Assembly (NCBI GenBank): GCA_049115495.1
Contig: JAGDZV010000006.1
Coordinates: forward strand, 1 to 64,000
Length of the DNA stretch: 64,000 nt
Source of the DNA: JACPUW01 sp049115495
GTDB lineage: Bacteria > Bacteroidota > Bacteroidia > CAILMK01 > JACPUW01
Direction of reading: 5' to 3'
Positions within the stretch are counted from its first letter, which is position 1. Each line of letters starts with the position of its first letter. The notes beneath the pieces were generated by a model. The model saw only the letters and a list, made by a program, of their open reading frames with translations. It was not told where the DNA came from and did no database searches. This document shows, piece after piece, positions 17,580-25,237 of this stretch. Made by a program: the position numbers and the translations under genes.

Positions 17580-17620
17580 AGGGTGGTATATCAGAATGGG
17601 CTAGGAGATTTTGCGGATTA

Positions 17621-17640
17621 ATTTCATTAGCTAATGAAAT
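17621..17640. repeat. Perfect 20-bp palindrome, candidate operator
   Basis: ATTTCATTAG followed directly by its reverse complement CTAATGAAAT. It lies 41 bases upstream of the aldehyde dehydrogenase -7 element. Size and symmetry suit a dimeric regulator binding site; no adjacent regulator gene is present. Confidence 0.6.
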
Positions 17641-17651
17641 GCACTTACGTA

Positions 17652-17669
17652 CGTTTCTGACCAGAAACG
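17652..17669. repeat. 8-bp inverted repeat, candidate operator
   Basis: CGTTTCTG (17652-17659), a 2-base centre, CAGAAACG (17662-17669). It lies 11 bases from the 20-bp palindrome. Candidate second regulator site for the aldehyde dehydrogenase promoter; function not shown. Confidence 0.5.
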
Positions 17670-17726
17670 ATGGAATTCATTACATCGAATTGAAAAATGC
17701 CAGCGTTCCCGATACTCTCTAAATAA

Positions 17727-17808
17727 AAACATGACATATCTGATCCTGCTAAAAGATGAAGCTTAACCATCTTTTTGAAATCTGTCTAAATGGAGATATG
17801 TCATGTTT
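17727..17808 (-). repeat. Nested long inverted repeat, possible structured RNA or terminator
   Basis: AAACATGACATATCT (17727-17741) is perfectly complementary to AGATATGTCATGTTT (17794-17808). Inside the 52-base loop a second perfect stem AAAAGATG (17751-17758) / CATCTTTT (17768-17775) can form. On the minus strand the outer stem is followed by TTTTTATTT. It therefore could terminate glycosyltransferase transcripts, or be a small structured RNA. Confidence 0.6.
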
Positions 17809-17861
17809 GATTTGATGTTGTATCTAACTCTCGATTTGTAATCGAGCGATATGCTGAATTG

Positions 17862-18887
17862 CTATCCAGGTAAATCGCTGAATTTTCTTTTTCTGCGTGC
17901 ATAATACCAAAGCACAATGCTGCGGCTGTAAACCCCAGGTAGGCTTGTAAACTTGCGCTTTACAGGAATAGACTTTCGCTTGGCAAATGTTTTTGGTGAG
18001 TGTAAATAGAAATGAAAATGAGCTCTCAAAATAGCTTTGAAAAATCCAGTATTTCCACTGAATAACTCTTTAATGGCAGCCTGGCCATCAATAATCATTC
18101 TTAATAAGATTCTAATAAGCGCATCGCCGAGCGGCAAATTTTTGCTCATCATGTATAGATTGTTGCGGAAATTCAAATAGGTTTTTCTTGGGTTCTCTTT
18201 ACCCAAAGTACCACCGCCTACATGATAGCAAACCGATTTTGGCTCAGCCCAAATCTCGTAGCCTGCGTTTTGCAATCGCCAGCAAAGATCAATTTCTTCC
18301 ATATGGGCAAAAAAGTCGGCATCAAAGCCTTTTTGCTCATGAAATAAGTTTGCTCTTATGAAAAGTGCCGCTCCGGTGGCCCAAAAAACAGGTCGCGCGG
18401 TGTCATACTGGCCTAAGTCTTCTTCATTGCTTTCGAAGATTCTTCCTCTACAAAAAGGGAATCCATACCAGTCTATAAAGCCACCACATGCACCCGCATA
18501 TTCAAAATGAGTTTTTTGATTGTAACCCAATAGTTTAGGTTGGCAAGCTGCGATTTTTTCATTTTCTTCTAGAAGATCAACCAATGGATTTAACCAATTG
18601 GGATCTACTTCTACGTCTGAGTTGAGAATGGCGTAATAGTCGGCTTCAACGTTTTTGAGCCCTTCGTTATATCCGCCAGCAAAGCCGTGGTTTTCAGAAT
18701 TAATTACTATTTGAACTTCAGGATATTGCTTTTCCAGAAAATCAATGGTATCGTCAGTTGAACCGTTATCAATTACTACAATTTGATGATTGGCGTAGTC
18801 GGTAGCCATTACACTTGGCAGAAATTTTTCTAACCAGTGTCTTCCGTTCCAGTTTAAAATTGCAGTAGCTACCTTGGGTCGGTTCAT
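17862..18887 (-). CDS. GT2-family glycosyltransferase
   Basis: 341-aa glycosyltransferase with a GT-A fold. The N-terminal VATAILNWNGRHWLEKFLPS, the VIDNGSTDDT nucleotide-sugar loop and NSDVEVDPNWL (DXD-like metal site near residues 92-95) are typical of GT2 rhamnosyl- or other sugar-transferases acting on cell-surface polysaccharide. HMEEIDLCWRL near residue 200 is the family's ED-type catalytic region. The basic C-terminus (RKRKF) may favour membrane contact. Donor and acceptor are unknown; no polysaccharide cluster surrounds it. Confidence 0.85.
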   Translation of the reverse strand: MNRPKVATAILNWNGRHWLEKFLPSVMATDYANHQIVVIDNGSTDDTIDFLEKQYPEVQIVINSENHGFAGGYNEGLKNVEADYYAILNSDVEVDPNWLNPLVDLLEENEKIAACQPKLLGYNQKTHFEYAGACGGFIDWYGFPFCRGRIFESNEEDLGQYDTARPVFWATGAALFIRANLFHEQKGFDADFFAHMEEIDLCWRLQNAGYEIWAEPKSVCYHVGGGTLGKENPRKTYLNFRNNLYMMSKNLPLGDALIRILLRMIIDGQAAIKELFSGNTGFFKAILRAHFHFYLHSPKTFAKRKSIPVKRKFTSLPGVYSRSIVLWYYARRKRKFSDLPG

Positions 18888-18930
18888 AAGGGGGCGAAAG
18901 TATCTTGTTAATTTGAAAATTTGGGAATTT

Positions 18931-18948
18931 CCCCGATAGTTATCGGGG
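18931..18948. repeat. CCCCGATA palindrome
   Basis: CCCCGATA, 2-base centre GT, TATCGGGG: an 8-bp GC-rich stem in an AT-rich spacer between the GWxTD gene stop and the glycosyltransferase start. There is no T tract. From recall, palindromes of this type recur between genes in Bacteroidota genomes; only one copy was noticed here. Confidence 0.6.
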
Positions 18949-19056
18949 TGAAAATTGGTTAATCAGAGGATTTGAATGCTATTGATAGGTCCACTGACTT
19001 AATTCAACTTTTACGCACTAAAAGGAAAATCTAAGCTAGGAACTCGAAACTCCATA

Positions 19057-20382
19057 TTATTCATTAATAAACTCATTTTCCCATCCCGTCCCCATGCCAT
19101 TTCGGTTATGCCCGCGTTGATTTCCTCGCTTAATCGTTTCCCTCCAACTTGGGTTTTGGGGTTCACCCAAGGCGGTTGAATGAACCAAGGTAAAGTTGTT
19201 TTTTGTAAATGAGTAATTCACAAAGTAGAATCTAGAATCCCCCATTTTCCCATCATCAAAATATTGCCAAATTTCATAAGGATAGGTTTCTGGATTCTTC
19301 ATATCTGTAACATTTCCTGGGGGGCCATATTGTAAATAAACCCTACCACGATCGGTCATAAAACCAGGCGTGTTTGGCATGCCGTAGGCTTTATTAACCA
19401 ATGCCACCTCGTTTTGATACGCTAGCCAAGCTTCCCAAGGGAATTCTGAGTTTCTTTTTTCCCAAAAGGCCATAAATTCAAGTTTTACAAGAGAGGAATC
19501 TATATCTTTCATCAAATCGTTTAACTCCTCAAATTCGGTTAATTGAGAAGTGGGCTCAATCCATCTAAAGTATTGTTTAAGTTCATATGTTGTTAAGGCT
19601 AAGAATCGCTCTTCGTCTTTAGGTTTTGGAACAAAAATCTCAATTGATTTTATCGGGTCTCCGCTTTTGTTGCTTAAAACTATCTTTAGTTTTCCGCTGC
19701 CTAATTTGAGTTTTGGGAGCTTAACCAATTGCTGTTTTAACTTTCCCTCTGTATGCTCCACTTCAACCAAATAGGTCAATATTTTTTCTTGGTTAAATAC
19801 CATAAGGTCATATTGACCAGACTTGCTGTAGGTCTCAAAGTACACAATAAATGTGTCGATAAACTCTGTATAGTAAGTACTTACTCTTGGCACAGTAAAT
19901 ATTTTACCGTGTGATTTCTCGTTTTCTTTTTGTAGGAAATAATAGTTGTCCAACAGGCAAATGTCAGAGCTTAAATACGGTAGTTTGTATAAAAAGCTTT
20001 TTGAGCGTTCTGCGCGTAAACCGTTCAAATAGTCCATGGCGCTGAGCTTTATTTCAATTAACCCATTTGCAACTGGAATTTTTTTGAAGTCTATAAGGTC
20101 GAATCTATAGTTAAGAGAATCAATCTCTTGAGTAAATAATGGGTATTCTTCTTCAAGTAGAATCTTGCCCGCTTGTTTTACCACAAGGTTGATTTTTACA
20201 GCGCCTTGCAATTTATCATTTTCATTTTTAGTGAATTCAATACTTTCAGAGGGAATCTTGTATTGAACTTCAATGTAGGGTTTAAGGTCTTCATCAAGAA
20301 ACTGGATAGCATCTAAGTAAAGGTTAAGGCCAAATAGTTGGCCGCTGCAAAGAATTAAGAAGAAGGATAAAAAGGGTCGCAT
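19057..20382 (-). CDS. GWxTD-domain exported protein
   Basis: 441-aa protein with an N-terminal signal peptide (FLSFFLILCSGQLFG, about residues 4-18). The C-terminal third carries the GWxTD-domain pattern: W-E-A-W-L-A-Y near residue 320, then TDRGRVYLQYGPPGNV and YPYEIWQYF. The central part is beta-rich. GWxTD proteins are common in Bacteroidota and Acidobacteria and have no established biochemical role; envelope location is inferred from the signal peptide. It diverges from the wbqC-like gene with only 46 bases between. Confidence 0.8.
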   Translation of the reverse strand: MRPFLSFFLILCSGQLFGLNLYLDAIQFLDEDLKPYIEVQYKIPSESIEFTKNENDKLQGAVKINLVVKQAGKILLEEEYPLFTQEIDSLNYRFDLIDFKKIPVANGLIEIKLSAMDYLNGLRAERSKSFLYKLPYLSSDICLLDNYYFLQKENEKSHGKIFTVPRVSTYYTEFIDTFIVYFETYSKSGQYDLMVFNQEKILTYLVEVEHTEGKLKQQLVKLPKLKLGSGKLKIVLSNKSGDPIKSIEIFVPKPKDEERFLALTTYELKQYFRWIEPTSQLTEFEELNDLMKDIDSSLVKLEFMAFWEKRNSEFPWEAWLAYQNEVALVNKAYGMPNTPGFMTDRGRVYLQYGPPGNVTDMKNPETYPYEIWQYFDDGKMGDSRFYFVNYSFTKNNFTLVHSTALGEPQNPSWRETIKRGNQRGHNRNGMGTGWENEFINE

Positions 20383-20395
20383 AAACGAGTAAGTT

Positions 20396-20403
20396 TAGTT
20401 TTG
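20396..20403 (+). promoter_or_regulatory. -7 element for the WbqC-family gene
   Basis: TAGTTTTG, an exact TAnnTTTG match 25 bases upstream of the proposed TTG start at 20429. It supports that start. Confidence 0.5.
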
Positions 20404-20428
20404 CAGTGAACAATCGAAATTACCAACA

Positions 20429-21085
20429 TTGAGTAAGAAGCTGCTAATTGAGAGCCAATATTTCCCGCCAATTGCATTTTTTGCGCAGTTCTTAAGATTT
20501 GAAACTGTATTTCTTAATCCAGGCGAAAGGTTCGAGAAACAATCATATAGAAATCGCTGCCGCATACTTACATCAAATAAAGTGCTCGATTTAGTGGTTC
20601 CTGTGCAAAAAGGCAAAACCCAATTGACAAGTGGTGAAGTAGGAGTGGTTTACCAAGATAAATGGCAGCAGGTGCATTTGCGAGCAATTCAATCAGCGTA
20701 TGGCCGAGCACCGTATTTTGAACATTACTATCCGCAAATAGAACAAATCGTAAAAACCGAACGCAAAACCATATTTGATTTAGGAAAAAACACCATTGCT
20801 TGGGCAGCAAGAATATTGAATATTGAATTTCAAATATTGAATAATGAAATTACTGATGAATTCATTGATGGCAGATCGGCAATTCATCCTAAAGTAAGAA
20901 GTACAGAGTTCAAGGTTCAAAGTTCAAAGGAGTCCCTAAACTTTAAACTAGAAACTTTAAACTCCCCATATTTTCAATGCTTCAATCACTCTGGCTTTGT
21001 GCCAAACTTGAGCATTATTGACTTGATAATGAACGAAGGGCCAATGAGTATTAAATACATTAAAAAGGTTGCCGGCAAAAAGTAG
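20429..21085 (+). CDS. WbqC family protein
   Basis: 218-aa WbqC-like protein. The typical opening IESQYFPPIAFFAQF and the RCRILTSNKVLDLVVPVQKG segment are present, as is the C-terminal SIIDLIMNEGP. WbqC proteins occur in surface-polysaccharide loci and are thought to be involved in glycan or amino-sugar modification, but the reaction is unproven. The start is TTG at 20429, following a -7 element. Two low-complexity stretches (about residues 128-140 and 158-180) are encoded by repeat-like DNA and look like insertions into the family fold. Confidence 0.8.
   Translation: MSKKLLIESQYFPPIAFFAQFLRFETVFLNPGERFEKQSYRNRCRILTSNKVLDLVVPVQKGKTQLTSGEVGVVYQDKWQQVHLRAIQSAYGRAPYFEHYYPQIEQIVKTERKTIFDLGKNTIAWAARILNIEFQILNNEITDEFIDGRSAIHPKVRSTEFKVQSSKESLNFKLETLNSPYFQCFNHSGFVPNLSIIDLIMNEGPMSIKYIKKVAGKK
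20900..20968. repeat. Repeat-like insert within the WbqC-family gene
   Basis: Short direct repeats of GTTCAAAG (20906-20929) face a degenerate inverted arm of CTTTAAACT units (20941-20965). Together they make an imperfect hairpin tolerating G-U pairs. It stays in frame and encodes FKVQSSK-type peptide, which from recall recurs in many Bacteroidota proteins and spacers. Confidence 0.55.
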
Positions 21086-21097
21086 CGAAAGATTGAT

Positions 21098-21925
21098 CTA
21101 TTCTACAATGAGTTTTTTGGTATAAGTAGTGCCTTCAGCCGAAATAGCCTTAAGTAAATAAACGCCGTGTTTATCCAAAGTGAATTCTTTGTCAATGGTT
21201 GACGAAATCAGTAGCCCCTTTGTATTGTAAATCTCAATGAGTTCCACATCGCTGTTCACATTAAAATGCCCTTTTGAAGGGTTAGGGTAAATGTCCAAAC
21301 TTGTGGTACTGTTTTCTGATAAACTAGTTCTTACACCTTCACATAATTCGCCAGGAAGTGAAATGCATTCCATAGAGTCGAGTTCAACGCATACAACTCT
21401 GTAATGAATAAGTGAATGGTTTGAACTAGCATCTATTGCTTGGTAGGTTATGCAGAAACGTCCCTGATGCCAAGTGTTATTAAAAGTTCCACCTATATTT
21501 AACATAACATCTGTCATATCGAAATAATTTTCGCTGATACTCACACCATAATTAGTGTATTCTTCTCCATATCCAACAAAATTCCACTTGGGCCCGTACA
21601 ATTCAATTATTGGAGCAACCGTATCCGCGATATATATTACTACAGATTGGCTAATTGAGTTCTCTGCTTTATCCTTTGCTGATACTGTGAACTCGTAAAA
21701 CCCAAGAGAGTCTTCGTTTACTTCATTAACAATTTCTGCTTGGGCTGTAATATCTCCATCCACGTTATCAATTATTGAATAACTAGGAACTTGGCTTTCA
21801 AAATCAGAGAAAACGCCAATTAATACCGTATCCTGTGTCCAGAAGTTTGAAATCTTAGGGGCCGTGGTATCCTGAGCTTCAGTTAAAAAAGGGAATAATA
21901 ATAGAATAGTAAAAATGTGCTTCAT
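21098..21925 (-). CDS. Secreted protein with T9SS (Por) sorting tail
   Basis: 275-aa protein with a signal peptide (HIFTILLLFPFLTEAQ). Two DUF5011/Ig-like repeats are visible: DNVDGDITAQAEIVN...FYEFTVSAKDKAENS (about 50-100) and a second at about 105-180. The last ~80 residues form a type IX secretion sorting domain: LDIYPNPSKGHFNV, EIYNTKGLLI, and terminal TYTKKLIVE. It is therefore predicted to be exported by the type IX system and anchored or released at the surface. Its role is unknown. Confidence 0.8.
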   Translation of the reverse strand: MKHIFTILLLFPFLTEAQDTTAPKISNFWTQDTVLIGVFSDFESQVPSYSIIDNVDGDITAQAEIVNEVNEDSLGFYEFTVSAKDKAENSISQSVVIYIADTVAPIIELYGPKWNFVGYGEEYTNYGVSISENYFDMTDVMLNIGGTFNNTWHQGRFCITYQAIDASSNHSLIHYRVVCVELDSMECISLPGELCEGVRTSLSENSTTSLDIYPNPSKGHFNVNSDVELIEIYNTKGLLISSTIDKEFTLDKHGVYLLKAISAEGTTYTKKLIVE

Positions 21926-21976
21926 ATCCGTGGTTTTAAATACAGATGTAATGAAGAACAGTTTCGTTGCCTGGAG

Positions 21977-22023
21977 AAAAAAAATTCAAGGTTTAATTTG
22001 TAAATGAGCCTTTAAACCTTGAA
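21977..22023 (-). terminator. Terminator downstream of accA
   Basis: On the minus strand, TTCAAGGTTTAA (22023-22012) pairs perfectly with TTAAACCTTGAA (21996-21985) across a 15-base loop, followed by eight T residues (21984-21977). A clear intrinsic terminator shape, lying 16 bases past the accA stop. Confidence 0.85.
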
Positions 22024-22038
22024 CTATAAACTTCAAAC

Positions 22039-22998
22039 TTACGATGCGTAAGCTCCCATGTTACTAAACTTATCAATTCGTTGGTTTACCAAGTCAGCAG
22101 GTTCAAGTGCCTTAAGCTCTTTAATCTGCTTTTTAAGTTCGGTTTTAACCAATTTATAAGTTTTGTCAGGATTAGCATGTGCTCCACCAAGTGGTTCAGG
22201 AATTATTCCATCAATTAAGCCATTGTTAAGCATTTTATCAGCTGTAAGGTTCAATGCTTCTGCGGCGTTTTCTTTGTTATCCCAGTTTCTCCAAAGTATT
22301 GAAGAACAACTTTCAGGAGAAATAACTGAGTACCAAGTGTTTTCGAGCATTAGCACTTTATCGCCAACTCCTATGCCTAAAGCACCGCCACTTGCACCCT
22401 CGCCAATAACGACACAAATAATTGGTACTTTCATGGTTGCCATCTCGCGTAAGTTTCTGGCAATTGCTTCACCTTGTCCGCGCTCTTCAGCTTCCAAACC
22501 AGGAAAAGCACCTGGAGTATCTATTAATGTAATAATTGGCTTATCAAATTTCTCAGCCATTTGCATTAAGCGTAAGGCTTTTCTGTAGCCTTCAGGGTTA
22601 GCCATACCAAAATTTCGATACTGGCGTAGTTTAGTGTTTTTACCTTTCTGATGACCAATAATCATAACCGATTGATTATCTATTTTGGCCCAGCCACCTA
22701 CAATGGCTTTATCATCAAAACCAACTCTGTCGCCGTGTAGCTCTACAAAGTCGGTACACATATTTTCTATATAGTCAAGAGTATAGGGTCTCTCCGGATG
22801 ACGAGATACCTGCACTTTTTGCCAGCCTGTAAGGTTTGCATAAACTTCAGAGCGGATTTTGTCTAAACGCTTCTCCATTCCGGCAACTTCCTTTGAAATT
22901 ACCTCGTTTTCTTCATCCTTATCAGTAGCTCTTAATTTAGCAATTTGAGCTTCTAACTCTTTGATATCCTTTTCAAAATCTAAAACAAATTCAGCCAT
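22039..22998 (-). CDS. accA: Acetyl-CoA carboxylase carboxyltransferase subunit alpha
   Basis: Cytoplasmic alpha subunit of the carboxyltransferase that moves the carboxyl group from biotin to acetyl-CoA, making malonyl-CoA for fatty acid synthesis. Family sequences include RHPERPYTLDYI, HGDRVGFDDKAIVGG, TLIDTPGAFPGLEAEERGQ and IGEGASGGALGIGVGD. 319 aa, normal. It stands alone (accD not in the window), with its own -7 element and terminator. Confidence 0.97.
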   Translation of the reverse strand: MAEFVLDFEKDIKELEAQIAKLRATDKDEENEVISKEVAGMEKRLDKIRSEVYANLTGWQKVQVSRHPERPYTLDYIENMCTDFVELHGDRVGFDDKAIVGGWAKIDNQSVMIIGHQKGKNTKLRQYRNFGMANPEGYRKALRLMQMAEKFDKPIITLIDTPGAFPGLEAEERGQGEAIARNLREMATMKVPIICVVIGEGASGGALGIGVGDKVLMLENTWYSVISPESCSSILWRNWDNKENAAEALNLTADKMLNNGLIDGIIPEPLGGAHANPDKTYKLVKTELKKQIKELKALEPADLVNQRIDKFSNMGAYAS

Positions 22999-23018
22999 AC
23001 TTCGCCTTTTTGCGGCGC

Positions 23019-23026
23019 CAAAGGTA
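23019..23026 (-). promoter_or_regulatory. -7 element for accA
   Basis: TACCTTTG on the minus strand, an exact TAnnTTTG match 20 bases upstream of the accA ATG. Confidence 0.5.
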
Positions 23027-23067
23027 ACAATTTGTTAAAACGCCGTTATTAAGAATTTACATTCAGC

Positions 23068-24129
23068 TTACTCTACCCAGTCTGCAACAAAAATGTTGGT
23101 GTTTCGTGTGTCGCCATTGTTTCTATTGCTGCAGAATACAAGTTTTTTGCCATCAGGCGAAAACATAGGAAAGGCATCAAAGGCAGAATCAAAAGTTATT
23201 TGCTCCAAACCAGTACCATCTACATTTATCATATAAATATTGAAAGGAAAACCGATCAAACTTTCATGGTTTGAAGAAAATAGGATTTTATCACCAGATG
23301 GGTGGTAGAATGGGGCCCAGTTGGCATTTCCTAAATCGGTGATCTGCTGCAAGTCGCTACCATCTACATTACAAATGAAAATTTCCATATCACTTGGCTC
23401 AACCAAACCTTGGGCCAGCAAGTCTTTGTATTCTTTTTGGTCTTCTTCAGTTTTTGGTCTTGAAGCTCTGAAAACCAACTTGGTTCCGTCGGGTGAAAAG
23501 AATGCGCCACCATCGTAACCAAGGTCTTTGGTTACCTGTCTTACGTCGCTTCCGTCAAGGTTCATGGTATAAAGCTCTAGATCGCCAGAACGAGTTGACG
23601 TGAAAACAATTTTGTCTCCTTTTGGGGAAACTGTCGGTTCTGCATCGTAGCCCGGTTCATCGGTAAGTTGAGCCACAATATTGCCTTCAAGGTCAGCAAC
23701 AAAAATGTCAAAGCTCTCGTAGATTGGCCAAACATAGCCTTCGCTTTTATCTGGCTCAGGTGGGCAGTTTTCATCTCCAAGGTGAGTAGACGCATATATT
23801 ATTGTACTATCACCAGGCATAAAATAAGAACAGGTGGTTCTTCCTTTTCCCGTTGAGATTTGCTGTGGCTTTTTTTCAAGCATATCTCCGTCACTTAGCG
23901 GAAAGTAACATATTTGATCACACTCATAACCCCATGCCTTTTGGTTGGTCTGAAAAACCAAGGCATCGCTATTAAAACTCCAGTAGGCTTCCGCGTTATC
24001 GTCTCCGGCAGTTAGTTGTCTCACATTGGTCAAATGAGTTTCTTCTTCATAGTGGGTGGTTTCTTCACCTCCGCAGGCATATCCTAAAAAAACGAGCACT
24101 ATTACGCCAAGAATAAATCTGTTTTTCAT
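23068..24129 (-). CDS. TolB-like beta-propeller (PD40) lipoprotein
   Basis: 353-aa lipoprotein: MKNRFILGVIVLVFLGYAC with lipobox LGYAC. Repeated WD40-like PD40 motifs follow, for example EPTVSPKGDKIVFTSTRSGDLELYTMNLDGSD, here cited by its key words, plus AFFSPDGTKLVF, PFYHPSGDKILF and PMFSPDGKKLVF. These form a beta-propeller as in TolB. No Tol-Pal partners are adjacent. The frame is open to an ATG at 24198, but 24129 gives the lipoprotein signal and follows a -7 element. Confidence 0.82.
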   Translation of the reverse strand: MKNRFILGVIVLVFLGYACGGEETTHYEEETHLTNVRQLTAGDDNAEAYWSFNSDALVFQTNQKAWGYECDQICYFPLSDGDMLEKKPQQISTGKGRTTCSYFMPGDSTIIYASTHLGDENCPPEPDKSEGYVWPIYESFDIFVADLEGNIVAQLTDEPGYDAEPTVSPKGDKIVFTSTRSGDLELYTMNLDGSDVRQVTKDLGYDGGAFFSPDGTKLVFRASRPKTEEDQKEYKDLLAQGLVEPSDMEIFICNVDGSDLQQITDLGNANWAPFYHPSGDKILFSSNHESLIGFPFNIYMINVDGTGLEQITFDSAFDAFPMFSPDGKKLVFCSNRNNGDTRNTNIFVADWVE

Positions 24130-24152
24130 TTTTAAATTACTTAAAAGCGCCG

Positions 24153-24160
24153 CAAAAATA
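24153..24160 (-). promoter_or_regulatory. -7 element for the PD40 lipoprotein gene
   Basis: TATTTTTG on the minus strand, exact TAnnTTTG match, 23 bases upstream of the ATG at 24129. It argues for that start over the upstream ATG at 24198. Confidence 0.5.
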
Positions 24161-24250
24161 ATTTTAGTTTTAAGTGGCATTTTGTTCTTTGTCAGCATCC
24201 AATTATAAATTCACTTGAAACGCATTGGTTTGAGCTATTAGTTTTGCCAT

Positions 24251-25201
24251 ATGCAAAAAGTCGGTTCCTTAATTCTATGGCTATTGATGCTTATTGTGTC
24301 ATGCACATCTAACCCTAAGGGTGGCACCACATCAAAAGAACCTTTATTAAGTTTTGAGGATGCTTTAGGCGGGGCTCAAAACTTAAATAATGAAGGTCAG
24401 CTCGATTCTGCTTTGGCTCTTGTGCAAATTGCATTAAGTCAAGACTCGCTAAATTATGAAGCACAATTGCTGCAAGCTGATATCTTTTTTGCCATGGGAA
24501 ATTATAAAGGGGCTATGGGCGCATATACTTTTTGTTTAGATCAACAACCTAAAAACCCTAAGCTATGGGCCAGGCTAGGTAAAATTTATTTAGACCAGAA
24601 TGATTTAGAGTCTGCTCTAAAATATTTTTCTCAGGCCATAAACTTTAGTCCTTCTTATGCCGACGGCTATATTGGTAGAGCTATAGTGTTTGGAAAAAAG
24701 AACGAAATGGAACAAGCTTACTTAAGCTTGCAAACAGCAATAGACTTTGACCCCAATAATGTGAGCGCGCTTTTAACAATGGCAGAATGGAAGTTGGCCG
24801 ACTCAGCTCAAATTGCTATTCAATATTTTTCAAATGCTATAAAAGTTGACTCTACTCAAGCGAGCTTCTACTTCAAAAGAGCAACAGCCTTTGAGAAATT
24901 CAACAGTTACAAGGCTGCTGGCTTAGATTATCAAAAGGCATACAACTTGGCCCCTGAGAACTTCGATTATACTTTTAACTTGGCGTATTTCTATTATCGA
25001 TTTAAAGTTTGGGAACAATCTAAATTCTATTTTTTGAAATGCCTTGAGATTAAAAGTCAAGAAGCTGACGCCTTGTATGGTAAAGCCTTGTGTGAAATTA
25101 AACTTGGAGAAAATGAAGATGCCATAGCCAGCTTGGAGACTTTATTGCTGCTGAATCCAAATGATGCCGATATTATTACAAAACTTGATAGTTTGAGGTA
25201 A
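24251..25201 (+). CDS. TPR-repeat lipoprotein
   Basis: 316-aa protein with a lipoprotein signal (GSLILWLLMLIVSC; lipobox IVSC near residue 18). At least six tetratricopeptide repeats follow across residues 45-310, seen from W/LG-Y-A-F-P spacing such as PKLWARLGKIYLDQNDLESALKYF and ADALYGKALCEIKLGENEDAI. TPRs scaffold protein contacts; the partner is unknown. Its stop overlaps the thrS -7 element, so thrS is probably transcribed separately. Confidence 0.8.
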   Translation: MQKVGSLILWLLMLIVSCTSNPKGGTTSKEPLLSFEDALGGAQNLNNEGQLDSALALVQIALSQDSLNYEAQLLQADIFFAMGNYKGAMGAYTFCLDQQPKNPKLWARLGKIYLDQNDLESALKYFSQAINFSPSYADGYIGRAIVFGKKNEMEQAYLSLQTAIDFDPNNVSALLTMAEWKLADSAQIAIQYFSNAIKVDSTQASFYFKRATAFEKFNSYKAAGLDYQKAYNLAPENFDYTFNLAYFYYRFKVWEQSKFYFLKCLEIKSQEADALYGKALCEIKLGENEDAIASLETLLLLNPNDADIITKLDSLR

Positions 25202-25206
25202 GTTTG
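25199..25206 (+). promoter_or_regulatory. -7 element for thrS
   Basis: TAAGTTTG, an exact TAnnTTTG match 31 bases upstream of the thrS ATG, overlapping the stop codon of the TPR gene. Confidence 0.5.
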
Positions 25207-25237
25207 CAACCGCATTTTTGAAACAGAAAAGCCTAAA

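Larger units (their letters stand above)
17549..17861. other. Palindrome-rich intergenic region, no gene
   Basis: 313 bases between the glycosyltransferase stop and the aldehyde dehydrogenase start, both genes on the minus strand. No coding frame is supported. It holds a -7 element (17572-17579), a perfect 20-bp palindrome (17621-17640), an 8-bp inverted repeat (17652-17669) and a nested 15-bp/8-bp hairpin structure (17727-17808). Confidence 0.8.

Noticed and set aside
20906..20965. CRISPR-like repeats
   Set aside because: Units are 8-9 bases without regular spacers and are part of a coding frame.
22163..22588. 141-codon plus-strand frame inside accA
   Set aside because: Antisense shadow of a well-conserved accA; low-complexity Ser/Pro-rich translation.
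25202..25237. T-box or threonine attenuator before thrS
   Set aside because: Only 36 bases lie between the TPR stop and thrS, too short for a T-box, and a -7 element fills part of it.
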